Notes: generated by a model from the letters alone, not told the origin. 64,000 bases of DNA from WS-2 sp036507005 (GCA_036507005.1 DASXQT010000072.1:1-64000); one strand, 5' to 3'; shown: positions 27,181-35,798, numbered from the stretch's first letter. Numbers and translations: made by a program.

Positions 27181-27884
27181 GCCCGCGCCTGCTCGCCGTC
27201 TTCCTGCTGGGCGGGATCGCCGCGCTGGACGCCACGCCGGTCGCACAGACCATGCTCTCGCAGCCGCTCGTGACCTCCACGCTGCTCGGCCTCGTGTGGG
27301 GCAACCTCGGGCTCGCCCTCGAGGTCGGCGTCGTGCTCCAGATCCTGGCCGCGAGCACCCTGCCGGTGGGGGCGCGCACCCCCGAGGACTACGCGGTGGG
27401 GGGCGTGGTGGGAGCCGGCGTGGCGCTCGCGCTCGGCTCGCAGCAGAGCTTCGAGGTGGCGCACCACGCCAGCGCGATGCTCGGGGTGCTGGCCGGCATG
27501 GCGAGCGCGACCCTCGGCGTGCCGCTCCTCAAGTGGATGCGGCGGCGCAACGAGGGCCTGAGCCGCTGGTGCGAGGACGCGCTGCGGCGCGGCGACGAGC
27601 ACGCGTTGACCGCGGCGCAGGGCGCGGGGGTGGCGCTCGCCTTCGCGATCGGCGTGGCGACCACCGCGGTGTGGGTGGGCCTGGCGGTGCGCGGCCTCTC
27701 GGGGCTCGCGGCCCACGAGTCGCTGCGGCTCGGGCGCGCCTGGGGGCTGGCGCAGCCGCTGTGGATCGGCCTCGGGCTCGCCCAGCTCCTCCATGCCTTC
27801 GTCCAGCGCCGCCTCACGCGCGTCGCCCTGTTCGGGCTCGCGCTGCTGGCCGGCTGGCTGGTGCTGATGGTGGGCGCCTCGTGA
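27177..27884 (+). CDS. Mannose-type PTS EIIC membrane component
   Basis: 235 aa with about six to seven hydrophobic segments, somewhat shorter than E. coli ManY (266). Features of the family include LLGGIAALDATPVAQTMLSQPLVTST and the GNLGLALEVGVVLQILAASTLPVG block, followed by a conserved DYAVGG. It forms the sugar channel with EIID. The GTG start overlaps the GH57 stop (GTGA), and the stop overlaps EIID, so translation is coupled along the operon. Confidence 0.88.
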   Translation: MSPRLLAVFLLGGIAALDATPVAQTMLSQPLVTSTLLGLVWGNLGLALEVGVVLQILAASTLPVGARTPEDYAVGGVVGAGVALALGSQQSFEVAHHASAMLGVLAGMASATLGVPLLKWMRRRNEGLSRWCEDALRRGDEHALTAAQGAGVALAFAIGVATTAVWVGLAVRGLSGLAAHESLRLGRAWGLAQPLWIGLGLAQLLHAFVQRRLTRVALFGLALLAGWLVLMVGAS

Positions 27885-28636
27885 GCCCCGGCGCGCTCTC
27901 GCGGCGCGACCTGTGGCGCATGGCGCTGCGCACCACGCTGCTCCAGGCCACCTGGAACTACGAGCGCCAGCAGGGCCTGGGCTGGGCCTGGGCGCTGGCG
28001 CCCGCGCTCGCCCGCATCTACGCCGATCGGGAGCAGCGGCGCGCGCGCCTGGTCGAGCACACCGCCTACTTCAACACCCAGCCGACGCTCGCCTCGCTCG
28101 CGCTCGGAGCGGTCGCGGCGCTCGAGGAGCAGCGGGCGTCGGGGGCGGCGGTGGACGCGGAGGCGGTGGCGCGCGTGAAGAGCGCGCTCGGCGCCTCGCT
28201 CGCGGCGCTCGGCGACCGCCTGTTCTGGTTCGCGCTCCGGCCGGCCGCCGCCTGCGTCGGCGTGCTGATGGTGCTGGGCGGCCACCGGCTCGGAGCGCTC
28301 GCCATGTGGGCGTGCTACAACTTGCTGCACTTGGGCCTCCGGGTGGCGGGCGTGGGCTGGGGCTACCGGGAGGGTCCGGCGGTGCTGGGGTCGGCCCTGC
28401 GCCCGCGCCTCGAGGCGCTGGTGCGGGGGCTGGGCTCGCTGGGCGCGGTGCTGGTGGGCCTGATCGTGGCGGTCGCGCTCGTCCCCGGGGGCGACGTGCG
28501 GCCGCTTCCGTACCAGGCCACGCTCGCGGCGGGGCTGGTGCTCGGGGTGATCACCGCGCAGCGCGCGCGGCCGTCGCCCACCGAGTGGGCGCTCGGCGCC
28601 GGTGCGCTGTGCCTGGTCGCGGCCTGGATGCGCTGA
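27881..28636 (+). CDS. Mannose-type PTS EIID membrane component
   Basis: 251 aa. The N-terminal amphipathic domain contains TTLLQATWNYERQQGLGWAWAL and HTAYFNTQPTLASLALGAVAALEEQ, hallmarks of EIID. The C-terminal part has hydrophobic helices. It pairs with EIIC in the inner membrane. The GTG start overlaps the EIIC stop. The C-terminal portion is shorter than in ManZ (283 aa), so transport activity is likely but not proven. Confidence 0.9.
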   Translation: MSPGALSRRDLWRMALRTTLLQATWNYERQQGLGWAWALAPALARIYADREQRRARLVEHTAYFNTQPTLASLALGAVAALEEQRASGAAVDAEAVARVKSALGASLAALGDRLFWFALRPAAACVGVLMVLGGHRLGALAMWACYNLLHLGLRVAGVGWGYREGPAVLGSALRPRLEALVRGLGSLGAVLVGLIVAVALVPGGDVRPLPYQATLAAGLVLGVITAQRARPSPTEWALGAGALCLVAAWMR

Positions 28637-28650
28637 GAGACGAGGGACCG

Positions 28651-28920
28651 TTGAGCGAAGCCGAACTCGTGATCCGCAACCAGCTCGGGCTCCACGCCCG
28701 GGCGTGCGCGCTGTTTGTCAAGACCGCGGCGCGCTTCCAGTCCCACATCCTGGTGAGCCGCGACGACCTCGAGGTGAACGGCAAGAGCATCATGGGGGTC
28801 ATGATGCTGGCGGCCGAGGAGGGCAGCACGATCCGGGTGCGGGCCGAGGGACCCGACGAGAGCGCGGCGGTCAAGGCCCTGGCCGAGCTGGTGAACGGGA
28901 AGTTCGGAGGCGAGCCGTGA
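28651..28920 (+). CDS. ptsH: Phosphocarrier protein HPr
   Basis: 89 aa. It carries phosphate from EI to EIIA via His15 in LGLHARA and is the HprK target through Ser46 in NGKSIMGVMML. With the TTG start both residues fall at exactly the canonical numbers 15 and 46, which supports this start. GACGAGGG lies upstream. The GTGA overlap with EI shows coupling. With hprK 4.4 kb upstream in the same operon, the Ser46 control loop is self-contained. Confidence 0.95.
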   Translation: MSEAELVIRNQLGLHARACALFVKTAARFQSHILVSRDDLEVNGKSIMGVMMLAAEEGSTIRVRAEGPDESAAVKALAELVNGKFGGEP

Positions 28921-30674
28921 AGTTCGAGGGGATCGCCGCCTCGCCCGGCATCGGCATCGGTCCCGTGCTGCGGGTCGAGCCCGAGGAGTTCGCGGTGCGC
29001 GACAGCCCGGTCCCGCCCGACGCCGCGGCGCAGGAGGTGGAGCGCTTCCACGCCGCGCTCGAGGCGTCGCGCCGCGACATCACGGCGATCCGCGACGGCA
29101 TCGCGGCCGAGCTCGGCGAGCAGGAAGCCCTCATCTACGACACCCACCTGCTGATGCTGGAGGACCCCGAGCTCACGACCGCGGTGTGCGAGCGCATCCG
29201 CCGCGAGGGGAAGAACGCCGCCTTCGCCTTCCGCGCGTACATGGAGGGCGTGGCGGCGCACCTCGAGAACGTCAAGGACAACTACCTGCGCGAGCGCACG
29301 GCGGACGTGGTGGACGTCGAGCGCCGGGTGCTGCGTCACCTGCTGGGCGACGGCCCGCGCGTCCTGCCCCAGCTCGATCAGCCCGCGGTGCTGGTGGCGC
29401 ACGACATCGGGCCGAGCGAGGTGGCCCTGCTCGACCGCGCGCGCGTGGTGGCGGTGGTGACCGAGGTGGGCGGGCGCACGTCTCACGGCGCGATCGTGGC
29501 GCGCGGTCGCGGCATCCCCGCGGTGGTCAGCGTGCGCGGCGTGCTCCAGCACGTGAAGAGCGGCGACCTGGGCGCCGTGGACGGCTTCCTCGGCCAGATC
29601 GAGGTCAATCCCGACCGGCCCGCGGCCGCCTGGTACCGCTCGCGCCGCGAGCAGCTCGACCACGAGGCGCGCGCGCTCCACGTGCTGCAGGGCGAGCCCG
29701 CGGTCACGCTCGATGGCCGGCGGATCGAGCTGGGCGCCAACATCGAGCTGCCGAGCGACGTGGACCAGGTCCTGGCGGCGGGCGCGGACGGGATCGGGCT
29801 GTTCCGCACCGAGTTCTTCTATCTGAACCGCGCCGAGCTGCCGAGCGAGGAGGAGCAGTACCGCGCCTACCGCGCGGTGGCCGAGCGCATGAGCCCGCGC
29901 CCGGTCATCTTCCGCACCATGGACCTGGGCGGAGACAAGGTCGCCTCGTACCTCGGGACCACGCACGAGACCAACCCGTTCCTGGGCTGGCGCGGCATCC
30001 GCTTCGCCCTCTACCACCCCGAGGTGTTCCGCACCCAGATCCGCGCGGTCTACCGTGCGAGCGCCCACGGGAAGGTGCGCATGATGTTCCCCATGGTCTC
30101 GAGCCAGAGCGAGCAGGCCCGGGCGCTGCAGCTGTGCGCGGACGTCGCGGACGAGCTGAGCGGCCGCAACGTGCCGCACGACCCGGATCTCGAGATCGGG
30201 CTCATGATCGAGACCCCGAGCGCGGTGTGGATCGCGGACGTGCTGTCGCGCCACGCGCGGTTCCTGTCCATCGGCTCGAACGACCTGATCCAGTACACGC
30301 TCGCCATGGACCGCGACAACGAGCGGCTCTCGCACCTCTACGAGCCGTTCGAGCCCTCGGTGCTGCGCAGCATCCACCACACCATCGAGGCCGGGCACCA
30401 CGCCGGGCGCTGGGTCGGCATCTGCGGCGAGATGGCGGGCGACCCGCGCACCGCGGTGCTGCTCCTGGGGCTGGGCGTGGACGAGCTGAGCATGTCGTGC
30501 TTCGACCTGCCCCGGGTCAAGGCGGCGCTGCGCAGCGTGCGCCACGACGAGGCGCAGGAGGTGGCGATGCGCGCGCTCGAGCTGTCCTCGGCGGGCGCGG
30601 TGAAGGAGCTGGTGCACCAGCGGCTCGAGGCCCGTCTGCCGAGCTTCCTGGTCACCAAGCGGAGCGCGGCGTGA
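28917..30674 (+). CDS. ptsI: PTS enzyme I (phosphoenolpyruvate-protein phosphotransferase)
   Basis: 585 aa. It autophosphorylates from PEP and passes phosphate to HPr. The N-terminus KFEGIAASPGIGIGPV is typical. The active histidine is His190 in GGRTSHGAIVARG. PEP-binding blocks are GIGLFRTEFFYLNR, FRTMDLGGDK, SIGSNDLIQYTLAMDRDN and Cys503 in CGEMAGD. The GTG start overlaps the HPr stop, and the stop overlaps the PGI/PMI GTG. All expected catalytic residues are present. Confidence 0.96.
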   Translation: MKFEGIAASPGIGIGPVLRVEPEEFAVRDSPVPPDAAAQEVERFHAALEASRRDITAIRDGIAAELGEQEALIYDTHLLMLEDPELTTAVCERIRREGKNAAFAFRAYMEGVAAHLENVKDNYLRERTADVVDVERRVLRHLLGDGPRVLPQLDQPAVLVAHDIGPSEVALLDRARVVAVVTEVGGRTSHGAIVARGRGIPAVVSVRGVLQHVKSGDLGAVDGFLGQIEVNPDRPAAAWYRSRREQLDHEARALHVLQGEPAVTLDGRRIELGANIELPSDVDQVLAAGADGIGLFRTEFFYLNRAELPSEEEQYRAYRAVAERMSPRPVIFRTMDLGGDKVASYLGTTHETNPFLGWRGIRFALYHPEVFRTQIRAVYRASAHGKVRMMFPMVSSQSEQARALQLCADVADELSGRNVPHDPDLEIGLMIETPSAVWIADVLSRHARFLSIGSNDLIQYTLAMDRDNERLSHLYEPFEPSVLRSIHHTIEAGHHAGRWVGICGEMAGDPRTAVLLLGLGVDELSMSCFDLPRVKAALRSVRHDEAQEVAMRALELSSAGAVKELVHQRLEARLPSFLVTKRSAA

Positions 30675-31741
30675 GCGCCGCGCTCGAGCCCCCCTACGGG
30701 TCGCGCGACCCCGCGGGGATGGCGGGGCGCATCGACGGGATCCCGGAGCAGGTCGAGGAGGCCCGGGCGCGCGGCGAGCGCGAGCCCTGGCGCCCCCCGG
30801 CCGGATCGCCCGCGCTGCTCGCGGTCGGGGCGATGGGAGGCTCGGCGATCGCCGCCGATCTCGCCGCCGCCCTCTACCGCGACCGCCTGCCCCGGCCCCT
30901 GGTGGTGGTGCGCGACTACCGCTGGCCGGCGTACGTGACGCGCGATTCGCTCGCGCTCCTCTGCTCCTACTCGGGCAACACGGCCGAGACCCTGGCGCTG
31001 TTCCGCGAGGCCGGCGATCGCGGCGTGCCGCGCGTGGCGCTCACCACCGGCGGGCGGCTCGCCGAGGAGTGCCGGCGGCTCGGCATCCCGTGGGCGACGC
31101 TCCCCGGAGGCAGCCCGCCGCGCGCGGCGATGTACGCGGCCTGGGTCGCGCTCACCCGGCTGGTCGAGGCGCTGGGGTGGGCGGCGGGCACGGGCGAGGC
31201 GTGGGGGGAGGCGGCGGCGGCGCTGCGCGCGGGGCGCGCGGCGCTCGGGACCGCGTCGCCCGAGGGCGGGAATCCGGCGAAGCAGCTGGCCCAGGCACTC
31301 GCGGGCCGCGCGCTCGCCGTCTACGCCGGCTCGGAGAGCCTGGGCCCCGTGGCCCTGCGCTGGAGGACGCAGCTCAACGAAAATGCTAAGCTGCTCGCCC
31401 ACTCGGCGCTGGTTCCGGAGCTCGACCACAACGAGATCGTCGGCTGGGAGAGGCCCACGGCCTCGCACCGGCAGACCTCGGTGCTGGTGCTTCGGGACGA
31501 CGCCGAGGACCTCCCCGAGGTCGCGCGGCGGTTGACGCTGACCGCGGAGTACGCGCGGCGGCAGGGGGCCGAGGTGCACGAGATACCCTCCGGCGGCGGA
31601 GGGCGCCTGGCGCGCATGGCGACGCTGACTCAGTGGGGAGACTACGTGAGCTTCTACCTGGCGCTCCTGAACGGCGTCGATCCGACGCCGATCGCGAGCA
31701 TCGACGAGTTCAAGCGCCGGCTGGCCGCATTCGAAGCGTAG
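30671..31741 (+). CDS. Bifunctional phosphoglucose/phosphomannose isomerase
   Basis: 356 aa. Members of this archaeal/bacterial SIS family convert both glucose-6-P and mannose-6-P to fructose-6-P. The first SIS domain has VGAMGGSAIAADL and CSYSGNTAET. The second has the LNENAKLLA segment and ELDHNEIVGWE, the Glu/His active-site block. A mannose-type PTS delivers exactly these hexose phosphates, so the isomerase logically ends the operon. The GTG overlaps the EI stop. A GC hairpin follows it. Confidence 0.9.
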   Translation: MSAALEPPYGSRDPAGMAGRIDGIPEQVEEARARGEREPWRPPAGSPALLAVGAMGGSAIAADLAAALYRDRLPRPLVVVRDYRWPAYVTRDSLALLCSYSGNTAETLALFREAGDRGVPRVALTTGGRLAEECRRLGIPWATLPGGSPPRAAMYAAWVALTRLVEALGWAAGTGEAWGEAAAALRAGRAALGTASPEGGNPAKQLAQALAGRALAVYAGSESLGPVALRWRTQLNENAKLLAHSALVPELDHNEIVGWERPTASHRQTSVLVLRDDAEDLPEVARRLTLTAEYARRQGAEVHEIPSGGGGRLARMATLTQWGDYVSFYLALLNGVDPTPIASIDEFKRRLAAFEA

Positions 31742-31750
31742 CATCCGCGA

Positions 31751-31774
31751 AGCCGGCCGCCCGGGGCGCCGGCT
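31751..31774 (+). terminator. Hairpin after PGI/PMI
   Basis: AGCCGGC pairs with GCCGGCT around a 10-base loop, 10 bases after the stop. There is no U-tract. It may mark the end of the PTS operon before metK. Confidence 0.4.
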
Positions 31775-31813
31775 CCGCCCACCGATCCCGATCGTTCCAA
31801 CCAAGGAGCATGC

Positions 31814-32959
31814 ATGGGCGCACGTCACCTGTTCACGTCCGAGTCCGTGACCGAAGGGCACCCCGACAAGATCGCCGACCAGATCTCCGACGCCGTGCTC
31901 GACGAGCTGATCGCGCAGGATCCCACGAGCCGCGTGGCGTGCGAGGTGCTCGTGACCACCGGGCTCGCGATCGTGGCGGGGGAGATCTCGAGCCAGGGCT
32001 ACGTGGAGATCCCGGCCCTGGTGCGCAGGGTGATCGGCGAGATCGGGTACGACAGCGCCGAGTACGGCTTCGACAGCCACACCTGTGCGGTGGTCACCAC
32101 CATCGACGACCAGTCGCCCGACATCGCGATGGGCGTGGACAAGGGCGGGGCGGGGGACCAGGGCCTGATGTTCGGGTTCGCCTGCCGCGAGACCCCCGAG
32201 CTCATGCCGCTGCCCATCATGCTGGCGCACGCCATCACCCGGCGCCTCGCGCACGTGCGCCGCAAGAAGATCCTTCCCTACCTGCGCCCCGACGGGAAAT
32301 CGCAGGTCACGGTGGAGTACGACGACGGCCGCCCGGCGCGCGTGGACACCGTGGTGGTGTCGAGCCAGCACGCCGCGGACGTGAAGCACTCGACGATCGA
32401 ACGCGACATCGTCCGCAACGTGGTGATGCCGATCCTGCCCAAGAAGCTGGTGCAGCGCGACCGGCCGATCAAGTTCCACATCAACCCGACCGGGCAGTTC
32501 GTCAAGGGCGGGCCGATGGCCGACACCGGGCTCACCGGGCGCAAGATCATCGTGGACACCTACGGCGGGGTGGGGAGCCACGGCGGCGGGGCGTTCTCGG
32601 GCAAGGATCCGAGCAAGGTGGACCGCTCGGCGAGCTACGGCGCGCGCTACGTGGCGAAGAACCTGGTGGCGAGCGGGCTGTGCGACCGCTGTGAGGTGCA
32701 GATCGCGTACGCCATCGGCGTGCCCGAGCCGGTGAGCGTCATGGTGGACTCCAAGCACACCGGCAAGATCGGCGACGACAAGCTGACGGCGCTGGTGCGG
32801 AAGCACTTCGACCTCAAACCGCAGGCGCTGATCAAGCACTTCCGCCTGCGCCGCCCGATCTACCGCGCGACCGCGTCCTACGGGCACTTCGGGCGCACCG
32901 AGCCCAGCTTCACCTGGGAGCGGACCGACAAGGCGCGTCTGCTGGCGCGCGACGCGTAG
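31814..32959 (+). CDS. metK: S-adenosylmethionine synthetase
   Basis: 381 aa. It makes SAM from ATP and methionine. The N-terminal block is FTSESVTEGHPDKIADQISDAVLD. The ATP motif is GAGDQGLMFGFA and the P-loop-like signature GGGAFSGKDPSKVDRSA. Typical length and no anomalies. AAGGAG is 6 bases before the ATG. The 72-base upstream gap is too short for a typical SAM riboswitch. ahcY, which recycles the SAH product, is 3.7 kb downstream. Confidence 0.97.
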   Translation: MGARHLFTSESVTEGHPDKIADQISDAVLDELIAQDPTSRVACEVLVTTGLAIVAGEISSQGYVEIPALVRRVIGEIGYDSAEYGFDSHTCAVVTTIDDQSPDIAMGVDKGGAGDQGLMFGFACRETPELMPLPIMLAHAITRRLAHVRRKKILPYLRPDGKSQVTVEYDDGRPARVDTVVVSSQHAADVKHSTIERDIVRNVVMPILPKKLVQRDRPIKFHINPTGQFVKGGPMADTGLTGRKIIVDTYGGVGSHGGGAFSGKDPSKVDRSASYGARYVAKNLVASGLCDRCEVQIAYAIGVPEPVSVMVDSKHTGKIGDDKLTALVRKHFDLKPQALIKHFRLRRPIYRATASYGHFGRTEPSFTWERTDKARLLARDA

Positions 32960-32989
32960 GGGCTGCGCGCCGCCCCGCGCCGCCCGCGC

Positions 32990-33050
32990 TGGCCGCCGAG
33001 TTTGGCGCGACGAAATCCGCCTGGCGGCCGGGGCGGTGGTGCGGCTTTTT
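32990..33050 (+). terminator. Possible terminator after metK
   Basis: GGCCGCC (32990-32996) and GGCGGCC (33023-33029) can pair across a 26-base loop. A GC-rich stretch follows, then CTTTTT. The geometry is loose, so confidence is low. Confidence 0.3.
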
Positions 33051-33123
33051 GTGGCGGTGCGCTCGACGCCCGCGGTATCCTTGATACGGACATGCTGCTC
33101 AGACGGCCGAGGAGGAGTGCCCC

Positions 33124-34083
33124 GTGACCGAACGCACCCGTTCTGACCTGCCGCCACCCTTCCCGCTGCTCTCCACGCTCGTCGCGCTCGCGCTCTCGGC
33201 CGGAACCGCGGCGGCGGCGCCCGTGGTCGGGTTCATCGAGGAGTTCCCGGGAACATCGACGGCCTCGTGGTCGGGAGGGACGCCGTTCTCGAATCCCGGC
33301 ACGGGTGGCTACCTGGGGGCGGGCGACGGCTACCTGGAGCTCTCGCAGAGCGTGCCCAGCGATTTCGGCGTCAAGGCAGGGGAGGCGCTGGGCCCCGAGT
33401 ACGTCGGCAACTGGACCGCGGCCGGGATCACGAAGGTCCGCGTCTGGATGAACGACGTGGGCGCTGACGACGCGTTCGAGATGCACTTCGCGATCGGGAA
33501 CGGCGACCGCTTTTCACCCACCGCGAACTTCTGGCAGTATAACGTGTTTCTCCACCCGCCGCTCCACGCCTGGGGCATGTACGACGTGGACCTCACCTCG
33601 GGCGCCAACTGGACGCAGCTGCTCGGCACCGGCACGTTCGCGAACGCCCTCACGGTCGTGGATCGCATCCTGATCCGCCACGACCTCGCCCCGTACCTGC
33701 CGCTTCCCAACCACCCGGACTTCATCGCCGGGGACGTCGGGATCGACCACCTGCTGCTCACCAACGGCCTGGTGGGGGTGGAGCCGCCGGGGCCGGTCGC
33801 GGTCCATCCCGTGGAGCTGGCGCCGCCCTATCCCAACCCTGCGCGCGGGCCGGTGACGGTCGTGGTCCGCTCCCCCGACGCGGGCGCGATCCAGATCCAG
33901 GTGCTGGACGCGGCGGGGCGCAGCGTGCGCCGCGCCACCCTCTCCGATGCCGGGAACGGCCCGCGCACCTGGCTGTGGGACGGGCTCGACGAGGGCGGTC
34001 GCCGGGCGCCCGCGGGCCTCTACCGCGTGCGCGCCTCCGGGGCATCCGGCGGGATGAGCCGGCCGGTCGTCCGGGTGGACTGA
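33124..34083 (+). CDS. Secreted protein with FlgD/T9SS-like C-terminal domain
   Basis: 319 aa. A GTG start with AGGAGGAG upstream gives a Sec signal peptide (LLSTLVALALSAGTAAAA). The mature part (about 36-215) is beta-rich and looks like a jellyroll or lectin-like domain, but no family was recognised. The last 85 residues form a FlgD Ig-like or type A sorting-type domain: YPNPARGPVTV, then VLDAAGRSVRR, then WDGLDEGGRRAPAGLYRVR. This C-terminal pattern recurs in secreted proteins of FCB bacteria. No T9SS component is encoded in this window. A GGTATCCTT element occurs upstream both here and before the next gene. Confidence 0.8.
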   Translation: MTERTRSDLPPPFPLLSTLVALALSAGTAAAAPVVGFIEEFPGTSTASWSGGTPFSNPGTGGYLGAGDGYLELSQSVPSDFGVKAGEALGPEYVGNWTAAGITKVRVWMNDVGADDAFEMHFAIGNGDRFSPTANFWQYNVFLHPPLHAWGMYDVDLTSGANWTQLLGTGTFANALTVVDRILIRHDLAPYLPLPNHPDFIAGDVGIDHLLLTNGLVGVEPPGPVAVHPVELAPPYPNPARGPVTVVVRSPDAGAIQIQVLDAAGRSVRRATLSDAGNGPRTWLWDGLDEGGRRAPAGLYRVRASGASGGMSRPVVRVD

Positions 34084-34099
34084 AGCCTCAAACTCGTTG

Positions 34100-34128
34100 G
34101 TGACGGCGAGGCGCCGCGCAGGTATCCT
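34100..34128 (+). promoter_or_regulatory. Putative promoter of the trypsin-like protease gene
   Basis: GTGACG, a 17-base spacer and TATCCT, about 95 bases before the ATG. The -10-like GGTATCCTT is identical to one upstream of the preceding gene (33074-33082). Confidence 0.35.
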
Positions 34129-34221
34129 TACGGGGCAGCTTCGCCGCTGCCGAGCCTGCCTGGAGCGCGACGTCACGCCGCTCGCGGGCGGCCGGGACCT
34201 CACCCCCCATGAGGAGGTTGC

Positions 34222-35262
34222 ATGACCGGGTCCACCCGCTTCACCCGCTCCCTCGCCGTCCTCGCCGTCCTCGCCGCTATGGCGCTCGCGCTCGGGCTCG
34301 GCGGATGCGGCCAGAAGACGGCATCTTTGCCCACCGCGCCAAGCGAGTCGTCGACCGGAGTCGCGACGCTCAAGCCGGTCGCGCTCGATCCGGCGTCCCT
34401 CGATCGCGCGATCAAGGTGCAGAACGACTACACGATGGCGCTCATGGTGGACCGCGAGGTGGTCGGCACGGCCACCGGTCTCACCGCGGACGGCCGGGCG
34501 GCGGTGCTGGTGCTCACGGCGCGCGCGGGTGTGTCCGGCATCCCCTCGCGGCTCGACGGAATCCCGGTCGAGACCCGCGTCGTCGGGATCGTCACCCCGT
34601 ACGCTCCGCCCGGCGGCGGCACGCTCCAGATGGGGATGTCGACCGGGAACGACAGGGAGTGCGCGTCCGGCACCCTGAGCTGCGTGGTCCTGAAGGGCGG
34701 GACCCGGTACTTCCTCTCCAACAACCACGTGTTCGCGCGCGAAAACGCGGCCTCGAACGGGGAGCGCATCGACGCGCCCGGGCGCTACGACGGGAAGCCC
34801 AAGTGCTCGCAGACGCCGATCGCCGGCACGCTGGCCGGATTCAAAGCCATCAGCTTCGGCGGCGGGAGCAACGTGATCGACGCCGCGATCGCGCTGCCCG
34901 ATCCCGGACGCAGCTACACCTGTGCCGAGGCGTGCGGCTACACGCCGACCTCGACCACCGTGGCGGCGTTCGTGGGCCAGGCCGTCAAGAAGTGCGGCCG
35001 GACCTCGGGGCTCACCCACGGATCGGTGACCGGGATCAACGTGACGGTCAGCGTGCAGTACAGCGCCGGGATCGCCACGTTCACGAACCAGATCATGATG
35101 CCCGGCAACTTCATCCGTTCCGGCGACTCGGGCTCGCTCATGGTCGAGGAGACCACGAACAACCCGGTCGGCCTGTGCTTCGCAGGCGGCTCGGGCGCTT
35201 CGTTCGCGAACCCGATCGGCCCGGTGCTCCAGAATTTCGGGGCCACCATCTGCAGCCAGTAG
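34222..35262 (+). CDS. Trypsin-like serine protease, lipoprotein
   Basis: 346 aa. The signal ends LGLGGC, so the protein is probably lipidated. An N-terminal domain (about residues 60-125) carries EVVGTATGLTADG and IPSRLDGIPVETRVVG. The protease domain follows, with a chymotrypsin-fold triad: His169 in LSNNHVFA, Asp220 in NVIDAAIA and Ser303 in SGDSGSL. Several cysteines (SCVV, KCSQT, TCAEACG, KKCGRTSG) may form disulfides. SGDSGS and the SNNHV block are typical of nal1-like bacterial trypsin relatives. The ATG has GAGGAGG upstream. Substrate unknown. The next gene, 13 bases later, encodes only a copy of the N-terminal domain. Confidence 0.85.
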   Translation: MTGSTRFTRSLAVLAVLAAMALALGLGGCGQKTASLPTAPSESSTGVATLKPVALDPASLDRAIKVQNDYTMALMVDREVVGTATGLTADGRAAVLVLTARAGVSGIPSRLDGIPVETRVVGIVTPYAPPGGGTLQMGMSTGNDRECASGTLSCVVLKGGTRYFLSNNHVFARENAASNGERIDAPGRYDGKPKCSQTPIAGTLAGFKAISFGGGSNVIDAAIALPDPGRSYTCAEACGYTPTSTTVAAFVGQAVKKCGRTSGLTHGSVTGINVTVSVQYSAGIATFTNQIMMPGNFIRSGDSGSLMVEETTNNPVGLCFAGGSGASFANPIGPVLQNFGATICSQ

Positions 35263-35275
35263 CGGGGAGAATCTC

Positions 35276-35632
35276 GTGAAGAGCGGGAGGAGGGCCGCGC
35301 GCCGGCCTTCCTCCCGTTGGTTTTTCGTCGCGACCCTCGCACTGTCGGCCTCCTGCCGGCCGGAGGCCGGGGGCGAGGCGGGGAGGGAGGCCGCGGATTC
35401 CGCGATGACCACGCGTCCCATCGCCGAGGTGCTCGCCGCGCACACGCCGGAGCTGATGGCGATCGCAGGCGTGGTGGGGACCGCCGAGGGCGAGCGCGAC
35501 GGCCGGCCGCTGTTCGTGATCCTGGTGCGGAGCGCGACCCCGCGCCTGCGGGCCAGGCTCCCGCGCCGCCTCGAGGGCTATCCGGTCGAGATCCGCGAGA
35601 CCGGCACCATCCGTGCCCTCGACCGGCCCTGA
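35276..35632 (+). CDS. Small lipoprotein homologous to the N-terminal domain of the upstream protease
   Basis: 118 aa. The GTG start is followed by a twin-Arg-rich n-region and FFVATLALSASC, a lipobox. The mature part contains GVVGTAEGERDGRPLFVIL, then RLPRRLEGYPVEIRETGTI. These align with EVVGTATGLTADG and IPSRLDGIPVETRVVGIV of the protease just upstream: the same order of VVGTA, DGR, RL-G-PVE-R and TG/VG-I motifs. A GGGGAGA precedes the start and the gap from the protease is 13 bases, so they are co-transcribed. It has no catalytic domain. A role as inhibitor, chaperone or partner is inferred. Confidence 0.75.
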   Translation: MKSGRRAARRPSSRWFFVATLALSASCRPEAGGEAGREAADSAMTTRPIAEVLAAHTPELMAIAGVVGTAEGERDGRPLFVILVRSATPRLRARLPRRLEGYPVEIRETGTIRALDRP

Positions 35633-35656
35633 TCGGCCGGGCCGGAGCGCCGCGCC

Positions 35657-35785
35657 CGGGCAGGGGCTCGTTTCGCGGCGCCCGCTCGGCTCCGCCATCC
35701 CTGGCTCCGCCTTGCTCCTCGCGACGCGCTTCGGCTCCCTGCCTCTCGCGCGTCGCGAGAGCGCCGCGAAGCGAGCCCCTGCCCG
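35657..35785. repeat. Large inverted-repeat element, copy 1
   Basis: 25-bp arms (35657-35681 and 35761-35785, one mismatch) flank a 79-base centre. The segment 35677-35756 is about 92% identical to the reverse complement of 39709-39787, and 35658-35685 is nearly identical to 39622-39649 on the same strand. It is non-coding and lies between convergent genes (the small lipoprotein and vapC). Confidence 0.75.
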
Positions 35786-35798
35786 CGCGCGGCGCGGT

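Noticed and set aside
31742..31813. SAM riboswitch before metK
   Set aside because: The gap is only 72 bases and shows just a simple GC hairpin, without the conserved SAM-I or SAM-II features.
33049..33081. Promoter TTGTGG to TATCCT before the 33.1-kb secreted protein
   Set aside because: The spacer is 21 bases, too long for a standard promoter. TATCCTTGATAC is partly a GTATC/GATAC inverted repeat.
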